This document shows positions 23,495 through 31,368 of a stretch of DNA of 64,000 bases, one piece after another. The stretch covers positions 230,227 through 294,226 of the forward strand of contig CALVTM010000001.1 in the NCBI GenBank assembly GCA_944362615.1. Direction: 5' to 3'. This DNA is from an uncultured Clostridia bacterium. GTDB lineage: Bacteria > Bacillota > Clostridia > Christensenellales > Pumilibacteraceae. Made by a program: the position numbers and the translations under genes. The notes under the pieces were generated by a model, which saw nothing but the letters and a program-made list of their open reading frames with translations, made no database searches and was not told the origin of the DNA. Position 1 is the first letter of the stretch; every line of letters starts with the position of its first letter.

Positions 23495-26400
23495 TTATTC
23501 TTCCGCCGTCTGCTGCTTGCGCGCTTTTCTGTAATTGAGCAAACTCAGTATGCCGAATACAACGCCGCCGACCACAAGCAGTCCGTCCATGACTCCGACT
23601 AACGGAATCCACCATGCAAATACGTCTTTCTTGTTTCCTATGAATGTAGACAAATCAAGTCCTGTCGAAACCTGCGCGGTATACTTCGTTTCAAGGTAAG
23701 TGTACATGATATTCTTTGCCGCACGTTGCAAAGCTATGATCGCTGTAGCACTCTTCTGATCTCCGAAGTAACCGGGATTTCCGTTCGGATCAAGCATCAG
23801 ATCATTACCGGCACGGATACATTCGTCCGCGTCGTGCACCACACCCGCATTATAATAGTCGGTTATGACTGCACCTTTAAAGCCCCATTCGTCACGCAGT
23901 ACCGAGGTGTTAAGCGAAGAAGATCCGGATGCGCGCACGGTGCCGACGCGGCCGTAGGAGGTCATGATGGCATTTGCGCCGCCTACCTTTACGGCTATTT
24001 CATAAGGTCTGAGATAGATCTCACGCAGCGCCTGCTCGTTACAGAACTGATACATGTACGTTCTGCCAGTTTCATTCTCGTTAAGCGCAAAGTGCTTGAT
24101 CCAGCAGTAGACGCCGTTTTCTTTACATCCGTATACGGTGTATGCACACATTATACCGGATATATACGGGTCTTCACTGTAATACTCAAAGTTTCTGCCG
24201 TTGAGCACGTTGCGGTGAATGTTAACTGCAGGTCCGTACAGTCCGTCAACCCCGAGAGCATTGCCCTCAGCCGACAGTGCAAGTCCGAAACGATAGGCTA
24301 TTTTCCAGTCCCACGTTGAGGCTATCAGCGTTTCGCACGGGAAGTTTGTCGCGCTTTCCGTACCGCCTCCGCTGCCTGTTATGAGGCTGTTGAAGCCGCA
24401 AGGTCCGTCCTTGTCGGTGGCGCCGGGCTTGCCTACGGAGTCTATTCTTTGCGTGCCGAAGCCGCCGCCCGCCGACAGAACATACAAGTCATTAAGACTC
24501 ATCTGACTGACTAATTTATCCCATCTCTCATCTTCATAAGGTACAAGTCCGTAAGTCTTGTTACCTTCTTCATCCAACACAGGATTGCCCTCGTCATCCG
24601 TTATCTCGTAGATAAACTCAAGCAGCTGATAATTGGTTTCTTCCGAGCCGTATACCGGCATCACGTCACTCTCCACAACTTTAGGCGTATTTACAACGTA
24701 CGTTTCTTTGTAGAATGACGTATCCATATGCCGGGGGTACGATGAAACAAATTCCGGGAACGTTCCCGCAAAATCCGCACGGGTCATATAATCGAACGCA
24801 TAAGGCGTATCGCTGCCGTCTACGGAGTACGCTTTAGACGCATCTGACAACGCATTCTCCTGAGTGACGGACGTTGCACCGGAAACAGGATTAGTGTAAT
24901 TGGTAAATCTGTTCTCCACCTTGTTTCCGCTTACGGGGTCGTTTTCCATTTTGTAGCCGCCGCCGGGTACTTTGTAAGAAATTGTAGCGCCATACAACCC
25001 TTCTACTTCCGCTATCTCATGCGCGTTCTTCCTCAGACTGAGCACGTAATCGCCTATTCCGCCTTCGATCTCATAACCCATGAAACCGTTATTATTGGAA
25101 TCATATACGTCATAACTTGCAAAGTCTGTCACTTTGACGGAGAGGGTAAGCATTTCTCCCTCGCCGGGATCAAGCTGACTGGTCTTCGCAAACGCAACCA
25201 GTTTGACTGCAGGTTTCTCAATACTGCCCGCTTTATAAGGTGCTTCAAGGTATAACTGCACCACTTCCTTACCGCTGCGCTCGCCGATATTCTGTACAAA
25301 GACTTCTATGCTTATCTCATCAGTCATGCTGACAGTCGCGCCGGGAGCAATGGAGACATTTTCCACAGACCATGCAAAATCAGTGTACGAAAGTCCATAA
25401 CCGAACGGGAATTGCACCACGTCGTCATAGCCGTTCTCTATATCCCATTCATCCTCCGCAAATTCGCTCGTCCAGAAGCCTTCTTTATCGGCAGTTTCAT
25501 ACCAGTAATAGCCCATGTACATTCCTTCGGCATAGTTGGATATGTACGCCTTTTCACTGCCGGAAGCATTTATCGTATGAGTACCGTCTACTCCGGCATT
25601 GGGCCATGCGGCAGATGTCGTAAGATCATATGCCCACGTGTCCACAGTCCTGCCCGAGAAATTCGCTTTACCTGAAAGCAGATTGCCGAGCGCAGGTGTG
25701 GCTTTTGAGCCGGGAGCATACATCGCTATCGCCGCATCTATTTTTTCGTTTTCCAAAAAGCCCGCTTCCATAACGTTAGTAGTATTGAAAACCACGATGA
25801 CTTTATCGAAATTGGCGGTTACCTTTTCTATCATCAGATCTTCCAGCGCGCTCGTTTGTGAATACATCCTCGAGGAGTCGCGTTTACCGCTGAGGCTCAG
25901 CTGATAACGAGGAAGATCGGACGTTTCGCCGCCCCTCCTGCCGAGCACGATAAGTGCGGTATCCGAAAATGCCTTGGCGTTGTTCATAAGCTCATCAGTA
26001 TAGAAGCTTTCGTCACCTTCGGGCAGCTTGTAATAATCCCACCCTTCACGCCTGTAAGACATATCATTATACTTAGCCGCAAGTTCTTCGTTGATCTCAA
26101 ATCCCGATTGACGCAAACCTTCGTATAATGTAGTAATATCCGTATCCGTGCCGCCTCCGCTTCCGGCGCCCTGATGAACGAAGCCATTATCGCTTCCGCT
26201 CCATCCGAATACATTGAGTTTCTTATTATCTTCCGCCAACGGTAACGTGCCGTTGTTTTTAAGTAGTGTCATGCCGTCTTCGCCGATTTCCACACAGAGT
26301 ACGGCGCTGTTTGCCGAAGCGGCATCCACCGCTACTTCATCAACTTCAACGCCTGAACCGCAAAGTGCAAGCGTTATTGTTCCCGCGAACGAGTACAATA

Positions 26401-26617
26401 CGAAGTTTATAAAAATCAACACCACTAAAACCAACCCGATAAGCGAGTATTTAACAGCCAAACGTTTGACGCCGACGAAGAATCCATTGCCCGCGCTTGC
26501 TCTGCGAGCAGTTACGATCAAGATAATCGCCGCCGCAATTACTCCGACTATTGCTATGCCGGTAATAATCACAAACGCGAGATTATCTCGTATAAATTGT
26601 ACTAAAATCGGATTCAT
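23495..26617 (-). CDS. Membrane-anchored, circularly permuted GH3 beta-glucosidase
   Basis: 1040 residues from ATG 26617 (GGGAG 8 nt upstream; a longer start at 26632 lacks one). Two membrane helices occupy residues about 10-90. The order of GH3 domains is reversed: the alpha/beta sandwich domain comes first (GEDGMTLLKNNGTLPL, then GAGSGGG), followed by a fibronectin-III-like region. The TIM-barrel domain comes last, with nucleophile Asp920 in KGAVITDYY and 'KHFALNENE'. A last membrane helix lies near the C-terminus. It probably cleaves beta-glucosides or xylosides at the cell surface. The BspA-like gene lies 70 nt upstream. Confidence 0.88.
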   Translation of the reverse strand: MNPILVQFIRDNLAFVIITGIAIVGVIAAAIILIVTARRASAGNGFFVGVKRLAVKYSLIGLVLVVLIFINFVLYSFAGTITLALCGSGVEVDEVAVDAASANSAVLCVEIGEDGMTLLKNNGTLPLAEDNKKLNVFGWSGSDNGFVHQGAGSGGGTDTDITTLYEGLRQSGFEINEELAAKYNDMSYRREGWDYYKLPEGDESFYTDELMNNAKAFSDTALIVLGRRGGETSDLPRYQLSLSGKRDSSRMYSQTSALEDLMIEKVTANFDKVIVVFNTTNVMEAGFLENEKIDAAIAMYAPGSKATPALGNLLSGKANFSGRTVDTWAYDLTTSAAWPNAGVDGTHTINASGSEKAYISNYAEGMYMGYYWYETADKEGFWTSEFAEDEWDIENGYDDVVQFPFGYGLSYTDFAWSVENVSIAPGATVSMTDEISIEVFVQNIGERSGKEVVQLYLEAPYKAGSIEKPAVKLVAFAKTSQLDPGEGEMLTLSVKVTDFASYDVYDSNNNGFMGYEIEGGIGDYVLSLRKNAHEIAEVEGLYGATISYKVPGGGYKMENDPVSGNKVENRFTNYTNPVSGATSVTQENALSDASKAYSVDGSDTPYAFDYMTRADFAGTFPEFVSSYPRHMDTSFYKETYVVNTPKVVESDVMPVYGSEETNYQLLEFIYEITDDEGNPVLDEEGNKTYGLVPYEDERWDKLVSQMSLNDLYVLSAGGGFGTQRIDSVGKPGATDKDGPCGFNSLITGSGGGTESATNFPCETLIASTWDWKIAYRFGLALSAEGNALGVDGLYGPAVNIHRNVLNGRNFEYYSEDPYISGIMCAYTVYGCKENGVYCWIKHFALNENETGRTYMYQFCNEQALREIYLRPYEIAVKVGGANAIMTSYGRVGTVRASGSSSLNTSVLRDEWGFKGAVITDYYNAGVVHDADECIRAGNDLMLDPNGNPGYFGDQKSATAIIALQRAAKNIMYTYLETKYTAQVSTGLDLSTFIGNKKDVFAWWIPLVGVMDGLLVVGGVVFGILSLLNYRKARKQQTAEE

Positions 26618-26635
26618 AGAGTAATCTCCCATTTG

Positions 26636-26651
26636 GTTTTCATGTGAAAAC
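26636..26651. promoter_or_regulatory. Palindrome before the GH3 gene, candidate operator
   Basis: GTTTTCA-TG-TGAAAAC, perfect 7-bp arms, 19-34 nt before the GH3 start. Size and symmetry suit a sugar-responsive repressor; no regulator gene is adjacent. Confidence 0.45.
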
Positions 26652-26687
26652 GATTAATTAATCCCTTTTTCAGTCAGCCTCTGAGCT

Positions 26688-27776
26688 TTAAGCATGAATG
26701 AAGAAATAGTCACCCATTGCCGTAGGCTCTTCGGTTTCCGGCTTACGAAGAAGATCGTGCAAGTCGCCCTGCATCTTTTCCTGCGGCATAGGCGTTGTGT
26801 CGGATGCACCCGGCGTCGTATTTTCGCTCTTAGTGTAATACCATCCGTCAGTCACCTCAAACGTAATCGACTCTATACTCCTTCCGGCATAGAAAGCATT
26901 GCTTCCGAAATACTTGAAGTTTTTACCGAATACTACGGGAGCGGCTATATTAACACAATAGTAGAACGCTTCCTTTCCGAGGTATTCAAGGTTCTTCGGG
27001 AAATTAGCTATAGTAATGTAGAAAGATGCCCAGAATGCCGAGGACTCGATACGGGTTATCGAATCAGGGAAATACAGATCCGTTATTGCAGGACAGTCAA
27101 AGAACGAACCGTTGCCTATCGTAGTCATTCCTTCAGGGAATATAACGGTTGTAAGCGAGTGGTTCTCTCTGAGAAATCCGGTGGGAACTCCAAGCTGTCC
27201 CTGAGGGAATTTGAAAGTAGTAAAACCGCACTGCTGGAATGCTTCCTCACCCGAATAAGGATCAAACGGTCCCCCGAAAGTAACATCCGTAAGCTCATAG
27301 TTGTATGCGAACGCTTTCTTTCCGATAATCTGTACGGAAGAAGGTATCGATACACTGCGTATTACACAGCTCACTGTTCCCGCATCAAAGTTATCCTGAT
27401 TATAACCGCTGAACGACTGCTCTCCTATCTCAGTTACAGGCAAGCCCTCGTAAACGGTAGCGATCTCAAAATGCGTATCAGTAACACCGTCCTTAGGACC
27501 TATGGCTATATACGATGTACCATCGTCCGAAAGCGTGTAGTCGATATTGTCAGTACCGCCGATGGTCAATTTCATTGCCTCTACCTGTTCACCGAGTCTC
27601 TCCACCTCTTCTTCGGCTTCTTTGAGTTTCTTCTCTGTCTCGGTAAGCTTAGCCGTCAACTCTTCGATCTTCGCTTTGTCTTCTTCACTTGTTCCGCACG
27701 CGCCGAATGCACAAGCAGATACAACCAACGCTACCAAAAGAAACAGCGTGATCAGAATTTTAGTTGCCTTTTTCAT
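26688..27776 (-). CDS. BspA-like leucine-rich repeat lipoprotein with an N-terminal coiled coil
   Basis: 362 residues. The signal ends in lipobox FGAC (Cys about residue 27). Residues 30-72 are a heptad-rich Glu/Lys/Leu coiled coil (KIEELTAKLTETEKKLKEAE). From about residue 95 come LRR_5/BspA repeats, such as 'EIGEQSFSGYNQ', 'IIGKKAFAYNYELTDVTF' and 'TTIGNGSFFDCPAITDLYFP'. Such proteins are surface adhesins or structural lipoproteins. AGGAGG lies 8 nt before the ATG. It may be cotranscribed with the GH3 gene downstream. Confidence 0.85.
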   Translation of the reverse strand: MKKATKILITLFLLVALVVSACAFGACGTSEEDKAKIEELTAKLTETEKKLKEAEEEVERLGEQVEAMKLTIGGTDNIDYTLSDDGTSYIAIGPKDGVTDTHFEIATVYEGLPVTEIGEQSFSGYNQDNFDAGTVSCVIRSVSIPSSVQIIGKKAFAYNYELTDVTFGGPFDPYSGEEAFQQCGFTTFKFPQGQLGVPTGFLRENHSLTTVIFPEGMTTIGNGSFFDCPAITDLYFPDSITRIESSAFWASFYITIANFPKNLEYLGKEAFYYCVNIAAPVVFGKNFKYFGSNAFYAGRSIESITFEVTDGWYYTKSENTTPGASDTTPMPQEKMQGDLHDLLRKPETEEPTAMGDYFFIHA

Positions 27777-27806
27777 CCTTGTTTCCTCCTATAAAAATTT
27801 ATTATT

Positions 27807-27823
27807 AGCTAAAGCCTTTAGCT
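27807..27823. promoter_or_regulatory. Near-perfect palindrome in the BspA-like leader
   Basis: AGCTAAAG-C-CTTTAGCT, 8-bp arms around one base, 31-47 nt before the start codon. It can form a hairpin in the leader RNA or bind a dimeric regulator. Confidence 0.45.
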
Positions 27824-27938
27824 TTATGCCCGAAACCGATGAGCTTTAACGCCCGAGGACGAAACAGTTTTTTTTGTCAATAAAATTCCCGTTGCTGATT
27901 TTTAATTAAGCTTTTTTATCGTTCCATCCTTCATATCA

Positions 27939-27967
27939 AGTGTAAATTGCATCCACTGATTTGTCAA
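27939..27967 (-). promoter_or_regulatory. Promoter of the BspA-like gene
   Basis: TTGACA (27962-27967), 17 bp, TACACT (27939-27944) on the minus strand. It implies a leader of about 155 nt, in which I see no riboswitch I recognise. Confidence 0.55.
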
Positions 27968-28010
27968 TACGATTTACGCAACCCACTGTTTTAACGGCGT
28001 AAGTCAAGAA

Positions 28011-28041
28011 GTGTCACCGTATCGTATACTAACGGTGACAC
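28011..28041 (-). terminator. Terminator-like hairpin after the histidine kinase gene
   Basis: GTGTCACCGT (28011-28020) and ACGGTGACAC (28032-28041) are perfect 10-bp arms with an 11-nt loop, followed on the minus strand by TTCTTG. It lies 48 nt past the kinase stop. Confidence 0.65.
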
Positions 28042-28089
28042 TCAGAGCAAATATATAATGATTAGGCTCAACGCTTCTGCGCTGTCGTT

Positions 28090-29439
28090 TTATGACGAAA
28101 AGAAAAGCATATCCACGCTAAAAACATTACCCTCAGTGGAAACTACAAATTCACCCGAATAACGTTCGACTATTTCTCTCATGCTGATCATACCGAAACC
28201 GTGATATCCGTCGGACTCACGCGTGCTGCAGGGAAGACCGTCATCTTTGAACGACAACTCCCCTTCAAACCAATTCCTTATGTCAACTGAAGTCATGCTC
28301 CCCTTCTGCTTTACCGATATCGATATCGCACGCTTACCTTCTTCCAATGCTGATACCGCGCGCATGGCGTTGTCAATCGCATTTCCGAAAAGATTGTATA
28401 CGTCCGAATCCTTCATGAATCGCAAAGGTATCGTATTTGAAGCGCACGTCAGCCTTATTCCCTGCGCCATACATAACAGACTTTTTTCCGTGAGGATTAT
28501 ATCCAAAGCATCATTTCCGGTTTTAAACGTGGAATCGTATATCGATACGGCATTTTCTATCTCTTCCAGTACTTCTCCGTCAAGAACATTCTTACCTATG
28601 GCGCGTATCTGATGCTTCAGGTCATGACATTTCATGTTGATCAGACGCACGTTCTCCTGTGATAAGGCGTATTGCTCTTCTTCCACTCGCCTGAGACGTT
28701 TCTCGACATCAAGATCACGTTCAAGATTTCTGAAACGCAGCAGCTTGAACTGAATATACATGGTGAGACACGAACAGAAAATATTATAGAAGGCAAGCAT
28801 CATTAATGCGTCACGATTGTACGGATCGTAACAGGTATATGTCACTATCGAGCTCAGCACGATATTTGACAGGCTTATTATTATGACGACGACAAGTAAA
28901 GTTATGTTCTTCAGATCAAGCAGCATATTTTTGCTTATACGTGTGCCAAAGATCAGGTACATAAAGAAGTACAGGAATAAATGACAACCTACGAAAGTCG
29001 TAAAAGTAGCCGCATTGTCAAGGAACGTCAGCGTACCGTTCGACACATACACGGAAGCGGAAGGATTAAAGTGAAAAGCAAGACTTAAAATATCGTATGT
29101 CTGAAACGCCACATGCTGCACACCGTATCCGGCAAACGCACAGAATAGTATTCCCTTCCAGCTTTCATTGAAACAGAATTTCATGAAAGGTATCGTTACC
29201 GCGAACATGGCAAAGAACATAAGAGCGTTATAAAATGCGTCGTAACTCACAATCGGAACTAAAAAACTGAAACGGAAACAGAATATTACCGCTATCGCCA
29301 AACGAAGCGGAAAATATGTCTTACGCTTTATTCTCAGACAGAACAACGCTTCGGCAGCCAGCAACTCGAGCATAAATATCGGTCGATACCAGAATAACTG
29401 TGAAGCCGTATTGTACCATGTAAGCAAAATGCTCGGCAT
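28090..29439 (-). CDS. Sensor histidine kinase, AgrC/GHKL type
   Basis: 449 residues. The N-terminal 220 residues hold about six membrane helices. A coiled linker follows, then the phospho-acceptor box 'MKCHDLKHQI' (His near residue 273). The GHKL ATPase domain has an N-box 'NLFGNAIDNAMRAV' and a G-box 'HGFGMISM'. It pairs with the LytTR regulator upstream, whose TAA stop overlaps its ATG as TAATG. GGAGG lies 9 nt before the start. Pairs of this kind often sense peptides, but no signal peptide gene is seen nearby. Confidence 0.92.
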   Translation of the reverse strand: MPSILLTWYNTASQLFWYRPIFMLELLAAEALFCLRIKRKTYFPLRLAIAVIFCFRFSFLVPIVSYDAFYNALMFFAMFAVTIPFMKFCFNESWKGILFCAFAGYGVQHVAFQTYDILSLAFHFNPSASVYVSNGTLTFLDNAATFTTFVGCHLFLYFFMYLIFGTRISKNMLLDLKNITLLVVVIIISLSNIVLSSIVTYTCYDPYNRDALMMLAFYNIFCSCLTMYIQFKLLRFRNLERDLDVEKRLRRVEEEQYALSQENVRLINMKCHDLKHQIRAIGKNVLDGEVLEEIENAVSIYDSTFKTGNDALDIILTEKSLLCMAQGIRLTCASNTIPLRFMKDSDVYNLFGNAIDNAMRAVSALEEGKRAISISVKQKGSMTSVDIRNWFEGELSFKDDGLPCSTRESDGYHGFGMISMREIVERYSGEFVVSTEGNVFSVDMLFFSS

Positions 29440-30155
29440 TATATGTTACCTCCGAAATATTTTGCAAGCGCCTGTACAAATTGTTTGCGCTTCGACTGGC
29501 TTATCTGTAATACTTCTCCCGTGGTAAGTTCAAGATCAAATCCCTTAACGCCTGAAACATACGAAAGATTTACAATATAGCATGAATTGCAACGCGCGAA
29601 CATGCTTGAGGACAGTGTCTGCTCAAGCTGCTTCAGTGAACCGTATGTCGTCAGTGTTTCTCCGTCTTTGGTGTGGTAATTAAGGTAGTGGTTTGCGACT
29701 TCCACATATACTAAATCTTTATGGCTGAGCCAATGCTGCTCACCGTTAAGCATGATCTTGAGCTTATCACGTCCGTCAGTCATGCGTTTGAAAGCCTTGT
29801 CTATTTTCAGTCTGAATTCATAGTAGTCCACGGGCTTAACTATATAATTGAACGCATTGACCTCATAGCCCTCAACCGCAAATTTTGCCATGGTCGTGAC
29901 AAAAATAAGCATGACCTCATTGTCGATCGTCCGCAGTTTATGAGCCGCAGTCATGCCGTCCGTACCTTCCATACATATATCCATGAATATAATATCTGCG
30001 CCGCCGGCATAATCCTTAAGAAATGAATCAGCGGATGAAAATATGCGGATGTCTGCCTCCATACCTTCTTCTGCGCAGTAGCGTCTCAGATAACCGGTGA
30101 GCATTTTGCTGCACTCTTCTTCATCTTCGACAACATCGATTTTGAACCGTTGCAT
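29439..30155 (-). CDS. LytTR-family response regulator
   Basis: 238 residues from the second of two tandem ATGs (30155), which is 6 nt from AAGGAGG; the first is too close. The receiver domain has acidic residues 'VVEDEEE', phospho-acceptor Asp in IIFMDICMEGTDG (near residue 58) and Lys in VKPVDYYEF. The C-terminal LytTR DNA-binding domain begins at 'MLNGEQHWLSHKDLVYVEV' and contains 'MFARCNSCYIVNLSYV'. It is first in the two-gene operon. Confidence 0.93.
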   Translation of the reverse strand: MQRFKIDVVEDEEECSKMLTGYLRRYCAEEGMEADIRIFSSADSFLKDYAGGADIIFMDICMEGTDGMTAAHKLRTIDNEVMLIFVTTMAKFAVEGYEVNAFNYIVKPVDYYEFRLKIDKAFKRMTDGRDKLKIMLNGEQHWLSHKDLVYVEVANHYLNYHTKDGETLTTYGSLKQLEQTLSSSMFARCNSCYIVNLSYVSGVKGFDLELTTGEVLQISQSKRKQFVQALAKYFGGNI

Positions 30156-30202
30156 CATCCCCCTCCTTGAATAAAACTACGGTTGATTTATTCTCTGTAC
30201 AC

Positions 30203-30231
30203 ATTATAACAACCATATCCGGTTTTTGCAA
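30203..30231 (-). promoter_or_regulatory. Promoter of the LytTR two-component operon
   Basis: TTGCAA (30226-30231), 17 bp, TATAAT (30203-30208) on the minus strand. Confidence 0.7.
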
Positions 30232-30265
30232 TACCTTATTTCAAAAAAATTTTCCGAGCAAACGG

Positions 30266-30302
30266 AAAAAATACGCCTCCTATGGTCGGAGACGTATTTT
30301 TT
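30266..30302 (-). terminator. Terminator of the galactose operon
   Basis: AAAAAATACG-CTCC and GGAG-CGTATTTTTT arms with a short loop, 11 nt past the galE stop. A-run and T-run on both sides make it bidirectional. Confidence 0.85.
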
Positions 30303-30313
30303 GAAAATATTTT

Positions 30314-31336
30314 TTATTCTTTTTCCGTATATCCGTAAGGATTCCGGGACTGCCATCGCCACTGATCAACGCACATACGCTCAAGATCATACTCGGCATG
30401 CCATTCAAGATCCCGCGCCGCTTTGTCAGGGCAGGCATAGTTTGCATCTACATCACCCGGTCTGCGCGGCGTTATCTCGTACGGCAGCGCTTTTCCGCAC
30501 GCCTTTTCAAACGCGTGAATGAGATCGAGTACGCTGTAACCTTTACCAGTACCGAGATTGTAAATATGTACGCCCGGTTCAGTGCAATGCGTAAGCGCGG
30601 CAATATGTCCGCGGGCAAGATCAACAACGTGTATGTAGTCGCGCACGCCCGTGCCGTCCGGCGTGTCATAGTCGTTGCCGAATACGCGGATCTTATCCAG
30701 CTTACCCGTTGCAACCTGCGCGACATACGGCATGAGATTGTTGGGTATGCCCTTGGGGTCTTCGCCTATCAGCCCGCTTTCATGCGCACCTACCGGATTG
30801 AAATACCTGAGCAGAATGACATTCCATTCGTTATCCGCTTTCCAAACATCGGTAAGTATTCCTTCAAGATAGTACTTTGTCGCGCCGTACGGGTTGGTAA
30901 CTCCGCCTGTCCGGCAGGTCTCATCCAAAGGCAGACGTTCGGGCACCCCGTAAACGGTTGCGGACGAGGAGAACACTATCGTTTTTACGTTATGAGCGCG
31001 CATTACCTCCAGAAGCACAAGCGTTCCGTAAATATTATTATCATAATACTCCAGCGGTTTACGGCAGCTCTCTCCGACCGCCTTGAGCCCGGCAAAGTGT
31101 ATTACAGCGCCTATGTCGTTTTCCGTAAATACCTTTTCCATTGCATCGCGGTCTCTTATATCCGCATTGTAAAACCTGAAATCCTTTCCGGTTATAGCGC
31201 GTACACGGCGCAAAGCTTCTTCGCACGAATTGCACAGATTGTCGACTACCGTGACGTCATACCCGCTTTCAAGCAGTTCTACTACGGTGTGTGATCCGAT
31301 AAACCCGGCTCCGCCCGTAACAAGTATAGTTTTCAT
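30314..31336 (-). CDS. galE: UDP-glucose 4-epimerase
   Basis: 340 residues, a full-length short-chain dehydrogenase. NAD-binding TGGAGFIGSH lies at residues 7-16. The catalytic Tyr-x3-Lys is in NPYGATKYYLE near residue 150, and Ser in VFSSSATVYG precedes it. It interconverts UDP-galactose and UDP-glucose and closes the Leloir pathway with the fused GalK-GalT gene upstream. AAAGGAG lies 5 nt before the ATG. It is last in the galactoside operon. Confidence 0.96.
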   Translation of the reverse strand: MKTILVTGGAGFIGSHTVVELLESGYDVTVVDNLCNSCEEALRRVRAITGKDFRFYNADIRDRDAMEKVFTENDIGAVIHFAGLKAVGESCRKPLEYYDNNIYGTLVLLEVMRAHNVKTIVFSSSATVYGVPERLPLDETCRTGGVTNPYGATKYYLEGILTDVWKADNEWNVILLRYFNPVGAHESGLIGEDPKGIPNNLMPYVAQVATGKLDKIRVFGNDYDTPDGTGVRDYIHVVDLARGHIAALTHCTEPGVHIYNLGTGKGYSVLDLIHAFEKACGKALPYEITPRRPGDVDANYACPDKAARDLEWHAEYDLERMCVDQWRWQSRNPYGYTEKE

Positions 31337-31368
31337 ATCCTCTCCTTTGCGGGGCTTTTGTCCCGCTT

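Noticed and set aside
27826..27890. A hammerhead-ribozyme-like string (GATGAG ... GAGGACGAAAC) on the plus strand.
   Set aside because: The core has C instead of U in CUGAUGA, stem I cannot form between the flanks, stem III would be only 3 bp, and the local transcript is on the other strand.
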